A stretch of DNA of 31,005 nucleotides from Saccoglossus kowalevskii (lineage: Eukaryota > Hemichordata > Enteropneusta > Harrimaniidae), in contig NW_003122909.1 of NCBI RefSeq assembly GCF_000003605.2, positions 358,025-389,029 of the forward strand, written 5' to 3'. Both the position numbers and the translations under genes were made by a program. Below are positions 10,405-19,764 of this stretch, one piece after another (position 1 is the first letter of the stretch; each line of letters begins with the position of its first letter). Below the pieces are notes generated by a model that saw only the letters and a list, made by a program, of their open reading frames with translations, was not told where the DNA came from and searched no databases.

Positions 10405-10828
10405 NNNNNNNNNNNNNNNNNNNNNNNNNNNNNNNNNNNNNNNNNNNNNNNNNNNNNNNNNNNNNNNNNNNNNNNNNNNNNNNNNNNNNNNNNNNNNNNN
10501 NNNNNNNNNNNNNNNNNNNNNNNNNNNNNNNNNNNNNNNNNNNNNNNNNNNNNNNNNNNNNNNNNNNNNNNNNNNNNNNNNNNNNNNNNNNNNNNNNNNN
10601 NNNNNNNNNNNNNNNNNNNNNNNNNNNNNNNNNNNNNNNNNNNNNNNNNNNNNNNNNNNNNNNNNNNNNNNNNNNNNNNNNNNNNNNNNNNNNNNNNNNN
10701 NNNNNNNNNNNNNNNNNNNNNNNNNNNNNNNNNNNNNNNNNNNNNNNNNNNNNNNNNNNNNNNNNNNNNNNNNNNNNNNNNNNNNNNNNNNNNNNNNNNN
10801 NNNNNNNNNNNNNNNNNNNNNNNNNNNN
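10405..10828. other. assembly gap, 424 N
   Basis: 424 unresolved bases. Long open frames reported through it have no meaning. It sits inside transposon-like sequence, which is a common reason for a gap. Confidence 0.99.
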
Positions 10829-11827
10829 GTTATTCTGGAGGGCACCGCTGATAGTAGGGGATCGCAGGGCAGTCTCATACAAGTCTAATGGAATGATGAT
10901 TGAAGCCTGTATCACAATATCGCAGCAGCAACACACAGGGTAGTTGAAATGCTGGACCCATACTGTCCTCAGTCTAGCCTATTTGTAGGCATGAATTCCC
11001 TAGATTCAGGTACACCACCTGGGTCCCCATATGACCCAATATGAGTGTGGTCTTGTCTCAATCAGGCAACTCAGTAAATCGTAAACATCCTTTGTTATGT
11101 AAATCACAAGCACACCTGGTAGATTAGAATTGTCCCTCCAGAGTTGTGAACAAGTATGACCTGTCAATCACTTTTACGACAGTTATCACACGGCAATGAA
11201 CATCGTTTCTTCCCATGATTCCATGCACACTTTTATTTGCAGGGTTTGACGTAATATGACAAAAACATAGAACAGAGGATGCCGACATTTGGTTTCCAGG
11301 TGTTTGCTGGAATAATGAATGAAAAATGTGAGGCAGCAAAAGACAACGAGCGACTGGCAAATTAATCCTGGAGAACAATTAACACAACAAAAATCCACTT
11401 CACATCATGAAATATATGTACTTTGTGATATCAATTGTCAAATTCGCTACCAGCTAGGATTGCCCTTAAAATCAATACGTCCGCCCACTTGTCTGTGTGT
11501 TTCCACACGTATTTAGTTAATCTTCTGTGATTTGACATGCAGGTCAGCTTCACTATAGTTAGAAATATTCCTGTCTATGTTTGACATGCCAAACACATGT
11601 TTTCACACAAAATATATCTAAAAATGTTGGACATATCGCATTCTATATTACTTTTGTGTTTGGGTCAAGACCAGTACTAGTGCTTCCACTATGCAGAATC
11701 AGTGTTAGCTCACAATTTGTTAAACCAGCGGTGTTAATAGTATGGCGTAGTGTACTTGCTATTATTATACATCTGTCACCATAACGCTATAAGTTATAGT
11801 GTGCCATATTTATTTAGGTATTTTACA
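10829..11827. other. coding-like debris without assignable genes
   Basis: Both strands show short protein-like stretches interrupted by stops. On + there is AAATHRVVEMLDPYCPQSS and further text to about 11040. On - (11124-11378) the open frame ends with HGIMGRNDVHCRVITVVKV. Neither resembles a family I can name. The setting between a gap and repeats suggests an old mobile element. Confidence 0.35.
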
Positions 11828-12012
11828 GGATATTTTCATCCTACCATATAAGGGAATTCGATTTTCAAATTCCAAATATGGAATGATTACGCGTGTAAGC
11901 ATCATCTAATAATAAAAGCAATCATGGTTGCCACCAGGGTATGACTCCACACAAAAATGTTCGCTGACTCTGTTCTAAACTTCAGCATTCCCATGATGTA
12001 TCCTCGGAAGGC
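11828..12012 (+). repeat. unnamed interspersed repeat, copy B
   Basis: Matches the reverse complement of 8440-8632 (see copy A). It is followed after 17 bases by the strong hairpin at 12030-12142, which is probably part of the same element because copy A shows traces of the hairpin edges (tgcgaatac and tatcctcgt). Confidence 0.8.
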
Positions 12013-12029
12013 AAAGATGTATAATAACA

Positions 12030-12142
12030 AGGTTATTGCGAGGATACCTCAAAGTATGCACAGTACGCCGTCGCATTGACCGACGCGCATACTCCTGCTG
12101 TACTGTCTCCGTGCATACTTTGAGGTATCCTCGTAATAACCT
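12030..12142. repeat. 32-bp-arm inverted repeat with 49-base loop
   Basis: The left arm 12030-12061 (aggttattgcgaggatacct plus caaagtatgcac) and the right arm 12111-12142 are reverse complements with one mismatch in 32 positions. The transcript or single strand would fold into a long hairpin. The near-perfect arms contrast with about 70-75% divergence between the two family copies, so the palindrome is either recent or maintained. Confidence 0.93.
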
Positions 12143-12603
12143 CATATTACCAACGTATGCTACCCAGTATGTGTACAGTATTGCAGTGCTATTGGTAATA
12201 TTTGGCTATATGATTTCATTACTTCTAATGTGGCAGCAGTCAGTATTTTATGGTACTACTATCTGTTGTTACTCCGAGGGAGTATTGTTGGTTTGATGAC
12301 ATAGATGTGCACAATTGTTTTAGTCATTATATTATATACACTATGGTATTACAAGTACTATATCGCAATGGACTGATTTCGTATACTTTATAAGTACACA
12401 TTGATATCCGATGTAATTTTGATTTTCTTTTCTTTTATTGTATTGTTTTATTTCATGATGCAGTTTTATGTTGAAATTGCGTGGTGGAATAAATGGTATA
12501 AGCATTTTAACAGTAAAAATCAGCCGTGATAAGAATCATTTAGACTTCAAGGCAGTACACCTGATCACTGATCATTATTAGGAAAGTTTAATAACTTTAT
12601 TTA
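12143..12603. other. non-coding stretch before the retrotransposon coding remnants
   Basis: AT-rich, with a perfect AATAAA near 12489 (ggtggaataaatggt). This is where a 5' LTR and leader of the BEL/Pao element would be expected, but I found no matching sequence downstream of 15835, so no LTR can be defined. Confidence 0.4.
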
Positions 12604-13600
12604 TTGTTACAAGAAGTTAACCGGTTAATGAATAGTAGGGAAAATCAATATATTAGAGTCCCCCCTGGTGAAAATGTACCATTTGTAACATGGTCATGTA
12701 TTGATGAAAGTATTATTCCGCAGCACTCTACTCCAGGAGAATCTGTGTTTGAACAGAAATATTATGGTATACATCCATCTCAGTGTAGTAGAGCCATTAG
12801 ATCAGATCAGTTCAGTAGAATTCATGCAAGCGGCAAAAAATAGGTCAAAAAATGTTGTTTAGACAGACTAACACATAGAGATGTGTATCGCACTTGGCAA
12901 CCACCTGATTATGAGACCAGGCATATGTATACTAGAAATTTACATGTTAATAGTCGATCAGATGTGGGTCAGCTGGACCAACCTTTGAGATTTGCTGATA
13001 TTTTAACTAAATGACAAGATAGACTTCAGTAACATTGAATATTTGTTCTACCTCAGTAGATATACATCATAAAATGAGGAGGCTACTCAACACTTTCTTA
13101 CACTTGATGATGAAAAGGTTAATGAGAAGGCAAAGTATACACTAGTCCGTTGCTATGGTGACAAGTTCAAAGTAGCTGAAGTCTTAGTACAATGCAGACT
13201 ATGAAGGTTGTTATCCATTGTTTGTTGAATTGTGTGAATTTATGGCAACTGACGCTCATAATGCTTGTGGTTCAGAAAACATTAAAATAGTTAATTATAA
13301 GGAAAGTAGAGGACAAACACAATTAGCAGAAATGCTCGTACATTAATTTCAGACTCTACAGAACCGAATCCTTTGCCCTCAGTGCAAACTTCAATTGAGA
13401 ATGATGTTAAAGTGAATACCCTCAGTTGTATTAAATATAATAAATCTCATCATTTAAGTAGCTGTCAAAAATGTCTATGTCAGTAGACTTTTGTTTTGTA
13501 TGTCTGAACAGGAATCATTACAGGGATGTAGAAGAAAGTAAATATTCCTCACTGTGTAGGATACGAGATACTCAGTCCAGTTCTGAGAAAGAAGTATAGC
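12604..13600 (+). pseudogene. gag remnant of BEL/Pao element
   Basis: An open stretch of 79 codons starts the region (12604-12843), then frames shift repeatedly. The piece LVRCYGDKFKVAEVLVQ (about 13141-13195) resembles the gag motif in which a Y-G-x-x-x-x-V stretch precedes the zinc-binding region. Zinc-knuckle-like remains follow: C-I-K-Y-N-K-SHHLSSC (13427-13465, second Cys changed to Tyr), then, after a frameshift, C-F-V-C-L-N-R-N-H (13492-13518). The assignment of the first 240 bases to gag rests on position only. Confidence 0.7.
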
Positions 13601-13740
13601 CAGTCTGTCAGTCAAAGGAATTCTGGTACTCAATGTAAACCCAATGTACACATGCAAAAGCATGCAGTGTCAATGAAGAAACAAATAATACTAAGGAGAT
13701 TCCAGTCTTTATTTGTCATGAGAATGATTCTGCACACTGA

Positions 13741-13830
13741 GTAAAGATGTATGTTGTACTGGGTAACCAGTCAAACAGCTGTTTTATATCTGATTCATTA
13801 CTAGAGAAGTTTGATGAACCAAACTCGACT
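13741..13830 (+). pseudogene. retroelement aspartic protease remnant
   Basis: MYVVLGNQSNSCFISDSLL (from 13747) resembles the start of BEL/Pao protease domains, where the catalytic Asp lies in a leucine-aspartate context before N/D-Q-S. At that position (13762-13764, ggt) this copy has Gly, so the protease would be inactive even without the stops that follow. Confidence 0.6.
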
Positions 13831-14089
13831 TGTTAAAAATTTTAGCAAAAAAGGGTTGTAATGTGTGTGGCAACAGGTTTCAATGTTCAATTAGATCAGA
13901 AGAAATCACTGTCCATCTGTCTTTACCTGAAGTGAGATTCCTACTGATCTGATGGGGGTTGCTTGCAAACTGTAGGAGTGAATATAATAGAACCAGTATC
14001 TTTATAATGGTCCAGATCTGTTGAATAGTTTGATATAAGTATTAAGTCGCCTTCGTCAGGAACCGATTGCAGTAGTATGCAGCATAGAG

Positions 14090-14400
14090 AGAATGTTCCA
14101 CCAAGTATTGATAAGCCTACCACAAAAAGAATATCTTTGATTGCAATGGTTTGAGGACAGTAACCTTTAAGGTCCTATAGTAGAATACCGATTGAGAGTT
14201 CATCTTTCACCTGGAGTAGCCAAATTTGCATTATGTCTCCCAGCAGACTTATTTCAAGCAGAATGTGGAAAACTAGGCGGACTTTTTGCGCCTTAACTTC
14301 TATGTAGATGATAGTATCAAGTCTGTAAAGACAGCACAACAAGCAATGTTGTTGTTCAAGGAGAGTACTAGTTTTTAACTGAATAAAGATATCTAAGTTT
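14090..14400 (+). pseudogene. reverse transcriptase remnant of BEL/Pao element
   Basis: Frames include VEYRLRVHL followed by SPGVAKFAL, with residues normally lying between them missing (an internal deletion). Then comes the catalytic box FYVDDSIKSVKTAQQAM, with YVDD at 14301-14312. A stop follows within about 20 codons. Fingers and thumb regions are mostly absent or unreadable. The domain is fragmentary and non-functional. Confidence 0.8.
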
Positions 14401-14574
14401 TACGATCTCATGAATGACAAATTATCTAATTATCCCTCCTAGAGGAAAAGTAGATACTGTGAGTCTTTGTCGGGATTGACATCACTGGGATGACAAAGGT
14501 TCCTGAGATGATATGTATACAGTGCTTTAAACCAGCTACCTGTATTAAAAAACCAGAAGGTATGCAGGAGCCGA

Positions 14575-14960
14575 TTGTTACAGAGATGCATCACTCTCAG
14601 ATGCATCACAGGATGGATATGGAAGCTGTGCATATCTACACATTAAACTTACGTATGTAGCTCCCACTAACCATGCCCAGACTTGAACTCACAGCTGCAG
14701 TGAATTTAGTGATTTCCTAAAACGCGAGTTCGATTATGATGCCAAACATAATTTCTGGTTGTAATGGGTTACATTCCCAAAGCAGCACACAAGTTATACA
14801 TCTTCATCGCAAATCGCATGCAACAGACAAAAATCATACTAAAGTCTTGCAGTGGAACCAAATGAAATCGACTCTAAGTCTAACCCAGTAAGTAGATTTA
14901 GCATCAAAAGGTTCCACAGGAGATGATCTCGTAAACCATGACTTATTGTTGACAGAACCA
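14575..14960 (+). pseudogene. RNase H and connector remnant of BEL/Pao element
   Basis: SDASQDGYGSCAYL marks the RNase H start (about 14597-14640). After a frame change, MPRLELTAAV (14673-14702) is a hallmark of the family. Further on, ATDKNHTKVLQWN and DLASKGSTGDDLVNHDL (around 14820-14945) match the conserved connector before integrase. Several stops lie between these pieces. Confidence 0.85.
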
Positions 14961-15107
14961 GTACTTCCTTTCGGACCTATTACCACTAAATACTGGTAGC
15001 TGTTCTACTTTTTAGATACAGATGATCCTGAAGTGAAGAAGTCTGTTGTCTTATCTACACAAAATGGCACAGAATGAAAAAAATCTGTAGCACTTTGTTT
15101 TGGAAAT

Positions 15108-15835
15108 ATGCAACAACTTTGCCCTATACATACCACCAGTATTGCTGTTGAAGAGCTCCAGCATGCAGAAATGTTAATTTTTAAAGAACTGCACGCTGCA
15201 CACTTTGTGGAAGAGCATCATAGTTTGACCATAAAAACTGTCACGTTTGAAAGGCAACAGTCGGTTGCTCAAGTTAGATCTATATCTTACCCTTGATGGT
15301 GTGATACACATTGGTGGCCGAATACGAAAAGCAAATCTTCCACATAACAATAAGCATTCTCGTGTTACCAACTAGATCCCATGTAACGTCTGTATTAGTA
15401 AGAAACCACCATGAGCGTACAGCACATGCAGGTAGAACACACACATTATCTGAAATACGTGCCAATAGGTATCGGATCTTGAAATCACGTGTAGTGGCAT
15501 CCTGCCTTTGGAAATGCATGTCAAGAAGCTCAGCGGCAAACCAGTAGCAGAAAAAGATGTCTGACTTTCCATAAGGCTGATTAGGAGAAAATCCGCAATT
15601 CACATTTAACTATTGTGGTCCCTTGTATACGCGAGCAAAGTGATCAAAATAGATGGGATGTTATTTTCACTTGCCTTACATCTAGAGCAGTACACATAGA
15701 AGTTGCCTATTCACTCACCACTGATTCCTTCCTGAATGCCTATCGCAGATTTGTATGCCATAGAGCACCAGTCAGAAGTCGTAGATGTGATAAATCTTAT
15801 GAGCAGTGGGAACTGCGTTCTTAACAATAATGGCT
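15108..15835 (+). pseudogene. integrase remnant of BEL/Pao element
   Basis: An upstream segment has EELQHAEMLIFKELHAAHF (about 15147-15205). The GGRIRKANLP leader follows near 15313. Next is a zinc-binding region HHERTAHAGRTHTLSEIRA in which the two His are kept, but the C-x-x-C pair is damaged (C-M-S-R). The catalytic core follows in two frames: ENPQFTFNYCGPLY, in which the first catalytic Asp has become Asn (15608-15610), then VIFTCLTSRAVHIEVA from 15660 to about 15707. Near the end, R-C-D retains an Asp at the second catalytic site. The C-terminal part is lost. Confidence 0.9.
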
Positions 15836-18625
15836 CTCTATGGAATGGACCTCCAAACAATAACATTTTCTAAATTTCGCCCAATGTATGTATTGTAAAG
15901 CCTTACAGAGAGCCCTTCAGCTTACTGACTTGTTTGTTTGTATTAACCTTTCTGTTATTTATTTATGTTTTTGCCAGGTAAAATTTCACAAAACAAAATG
16001 ATGGTGCACATGTCCAACGCATTGCCAATCAGCCCATAAATACAGCGTTCTTAATGGCCGTTCAGTATCCGGGCATCCCTGTTGATAAACAATAACTGGG
16101 CACTGCTCGAGGTCAGTGCAACAATATTGTGTTTAACTTAGCAACATCCAATTTGTCAAAACGTTTAAAGATGAAGCCCTTCATGATTCATTCATGTTGG
16201 GAAATTATTTTTATTTTATTCTTCCTTCTCAAGCAATATATTTATATTGAATATGTCGACATTTCGAGGTATTTCATTGCATTCTGTGCTTATATGAAAT
16301 TTATGAAATACAGGCCATGGAAAGTCAACGATATTGAATTTAACTGGTGTCTCCTCTGACCTTTCCATATTCGCAAATTGCAAGTACTTATGCTATATGT
16401 AGAGTCCTTGACACATAAACTAGATTTTTTGAGATACCTTATTAATATCACCCTAGTGTCTAATCAATCACAGTCGAATACAAGCACGTGTGGGTCTTAA
16501 AATATGAACTTTTGTCTGCAACGTGTTTGCAAGAAATGTGTTTTCCAATGCAGCAGACAAATAGTAACAGTAGAGCAGTTTTTCTGTGCAACTTGTCTGC
16601 AACACAAATTGGAGCGGGTTTGGACCATTATAAATGTTTCATACTTAATGTAACATTTCAAAAGTCGTTTTTTGTCATCTTTTTTAAAAGTATATCTTCA
16701 TAATTCTTTTTATTTAAAATAATTACCAAGATTGTAGCTAGCTAATTATAAATTATGTTCATTATGCTAGTTCTAAATCAACGACGCATATGGTTGATGT
16801 GGCGTACAAGAACATTAGACTGTTGAAATGTGAAATACATTTTATAATTATAATATTTGGCTGTTAAACAATTGCGTATTTGAACATAGTACAAATTTGA
16901 GGTTCATTTTAATCAATATTATTGTTATATTGAAATGGTGAATCTTCTTAGTGAATGTTTCTCATTGAATTAATTTGCCGAAGAATTAATCTGTGCAACT
17001 TTTTCCGCAAACAATCTATGCACAGTAAATATGTTTGAAATGTTTCTGAGAACACCGTGACATGAGCACAATATTTTTATTTCAACTTGAGATTTGTTCA
17101 ACGTTCAGTAGTTTTGACAATATTTTTCAAACCATATTTTTGTCTGCAAATCGGGAAAATGGTTTATTGTTACCAAACAAAACCTTCACATATAGTGAAA
17201 CACAATAATGTCCTCCATTGACAATTTTCACTTTCTTGGTACCTGTTCAGAAATTTAATGATTTTTCCGCTTACATTTGTAAGCAGTTACAGTTTTACAT
17301 TCACAACTTTGGTGATTACGACGGGAGAGGCTGGCTGTATTGCCAACATTTGTGCACATTAGAGTAGGCCAATTTGCATAATCGAGAAATGTTTTCAACT
17401 TGTGTGTGGCAGCATCTCAAGAACTGTTATTTGTTTACATGAAATAATATCGATCCAATTAATTCAAGTTACATAATTATGTGATTTACATGCTTAATTG
17501 ATTTTATAAAAAATATATAAACAATATTGACCTTGTTTGTGCAGGATATCTATTCATTAAAATTCAATTGTTTAATAGTCTAATCTCGATGTTTAATGAA
17601 TTTTAACTATATTTCTTTCCTACAACAAACACGAGTTCGTTTTAAGCTATTTAGTGTTAATTTCTGATGCATCTCACTCAGTCATTAGTGTTTATATCAC
17701 AATAATGGTAGCTGAGGGGCCTTCCTTTCATTATATATAATTTTCATAGTTGGCACGAGGCTAGGTCAAGGGTTATAGTTGCAGACACAAGTTGCGTAGT
17801 GTACTTTGGGATTAAGGATTACCTCAATGTTCCGAGGGGGGGTCACTGGTTTGCAATAATCGTGTTTGTTTTCTACTTTGTTGTTGCATGGAAACCAACC
17901 AGATAAAATAACATTTTGGATCCGCCCGAAAATTGTATCAGTTGATGAATGAATTCTGCACACCTTACATCAATTGACACTTGTACCTGATACATATTGA
18001 CCTATAATTCAAACTTGCTGGATGACTATATCATGTAACGTCATGTAAGGTGAAAGAGAAATCTCCCACCCAAAAGTACCCACAAGTGCGTCAATATTCT
18101 TCCTGTGGGACTTCAAGTCATACGTAATTTTCGAAAAGTCAATAAAAGTGTCGTATAAATTGCATTCTAGACAATGTATCCATAATTTACAAAATTGTAG
18201 TACGTACGTATCAGGCTTGGCCCAAAACATTGTGTATTTCACCTGATAATTCCTTAGGATATTTCTCAATAATGTATCCGATCTCCTCTGGCGGTTTCCC
18301 AAGACAGTAATGTTTCAGAATGAATATTTGACCTATTCCATCCCCTTCAACAGAATGCAAAAGTATCAGGAATGCCACTGACTAATTCCCAACACTTTAA
18401 CATAATTCCTAGAAAGTATCGGATTCTACGTCACTCTACGTTTCTTCAATTATATACTGTACTACCGTAAAACATACCAGTCAGTCATTGTGCACCACAC
18501 TGTTCATGGGTAAAAAGTGGTCAATGTAAGATATATTATTATATTTTGCAAATAACAAACCAGAAATATGTTTCAAACTTCAGTCAATAATTTAAATACA
18601 ACTTTTCATTATAATAGTTACCACT
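15836..18625. other. AT-rich stretch without recognisable genes
   Basis: The first 250 bases may hold the diverged end of the retrotransposon. Motifs such as ttgtctgcaa and gtgcaactt recur between 16500 and 17020 and near 17785 (ttgcagacacaagttgcg), which suggests scattered fragments of a repeat. A minus-strand frame of 97 codons (18009-18302) has no recognisable similarity. Confidence 0.5.
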
Positions 18626-19088
18626 GTGAAATTGACTCTTTTTCATAACAAGCACTAATTTAACATCCCTCCCAACTATGGACCATTCTGTGTTCTTTCT
18701 ACGACATCCAAAATCTTTGAACGATATATTCATAATTTTATTATTCAATACCTAAATTACAACAATCTTGTTTAACCACCAGACTGGTTGCCGTATAAAA
18801 AATTTATTGCTGCAGTTGACTAAGGTGATTGGAAATATTTTCATGGATAAATACCCTGTAAACTTTACCGGAAATCTGTTATGCTTTAGCAGTATGGAGA
18901 TTATACACCACGTCATCGATATTTGTTGGCAATACTGTACTGTTGACAATTCCATGAAAGTCATTCATAATAGTCTATCGATGTGGATTGTTGTACAATG
19001 TACATTCACTATAACAGTTTTCCACAGTAACCCACATTTTGCCAAGAAAACCGTTCAATACGCCAAACCAACAGATCAGAGAAATTAG
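18626..19088 (+). mobile_element. LINE (non-LTR retrotransposon) reverse-transcriptase fragment
   Basis: From 18674 one frame reads NYGPFCVLSTTSKIFERYIH and runs to a stop at 18773. This matches the start of LINE RT domains (N-Y-R-P-I-S, then S-K-I-F-E-R). A +1 frameshift then gives HQTGCRIKNLLLQLTK, the position of the Q-S-G-F-R motif, and further on FSSMEIIHHVID, where the catalytic D-x-S-K-A-F-D is expected but its Asp residues are absent. KKTVQYAK near the end fits the later R-x-Q-Y-V motif. The catalytic second half and the endonuclease were not found. A dead, 5'- and 3'-truncated copy. Confidence 0.75.
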
Positions 19089-19561
19089 AAATGTGATTAA
19101 CATAATCAACGGATCAACCTTAATTAGTGTTTATGTTTGTCGCTATGCCACTGCCTAATGAATTTTTTTTTCGATGGAGATAATCAGATTCGTCCGTTTT
19201 TTGGCAAAAAATATTTGTTGATCAAGCATTTTAATTTTCATTTAATAAGAGATGTATTTAATTGGGTTTAGTGAAGGTAACGACTTGTCTTATAAAATGC
19301 CGGTAAAATGGTGAACGGTGTTTAATTTAGTCGGAAAATACAACATTTTCAAATGACAAGCCTTGACATGAAGTTAAACAGATGCACGCGTACTAAACTA
19401 CAAGACAGACGTTGAGTGAGATCATGACGTGATTGGACCCGAAGGCTAATATACAGCCTGCTACGGGAAATACAATGCGAAGATGAACTTAGTTTTGCTT
19501 TTTGTGCGAGTTCAATTACGTTGTGAAGCTACAGTCATATAGACAAGAACAATTTGAAAAC
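19089..19561. other. non-coding stretch
   Basis: No gene or repeat structure recognised between the LINE fragment and the MITE. Confidence 0.5.
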
Positions 19562-19764
19562 TACTGTAAAACATGTCGAAAAAGCGGCATGCAATTTTAG
19601 CGAATTGTGGTAAAATGACGTAATAGCGAAATGTTGATTTAGCGAATCTCTCTTGTCATTGTTTATTTCTTTGTTTGGCGGTCATTTTGAATTGATAAGC
19701 AAATCAGTTCTCTCGCTAAATTTGCGAAAAAGACATGCTCGCGAAAAAGACATGTTTTACAGTA
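19562..19764. mobile_element. 203-bp MITE with 16-bp perfect terminal inverted repeats
   Basis: tactgtaaaacatgtc at 19562-19577 is the exact reverse complement of gacatgttttacagta at 19749-19764. Similarity extends inward (tttagcga on both sides) and weakly outward (tttgaaaa against tttcaacc). Next to the right end, gcgaaaaagacatg is repeated directly. There is no coding capacity. No clear target-site duplication was identified, so the superfamily is undecided. Confidence 0.85.

Larger units (their letters stand above)
12604..15835 (+). mobile_element. degenerate BEL/Pao LTR-retrotransposon
   Basis: Remnants of gag, protease, reverse transcriptase, RNase H and integrase occur in the BEL/Pao order on +. 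They are broken by many stops, frameshifts and internal deletions. The coding remnants span only about 3.2 kb, against more than 5 kb for typical intact members. Diagnostic pieces are the RT YVDD box, the RNase H block MPRLELTAAV, the post-RNase H block GSTGDDLVNHDL, the GGRIRKANLP leader of the integrase, and the integrase core VIFTCLTSRAVHIEVA. No flanking LTRs or target-site duplications were seen. The copy is dead. Confidence 0.9.

Noticed and set aside
10288-10936. Open frames of 160-190 codons through the gap
   Set aside because: They consist mostly of unknown bases.
18009-18302. 97-codon - open frame upstream of the LINE fragment
   Set aside because: On the opposite strand to the LINE and without similarity; treated as chance.
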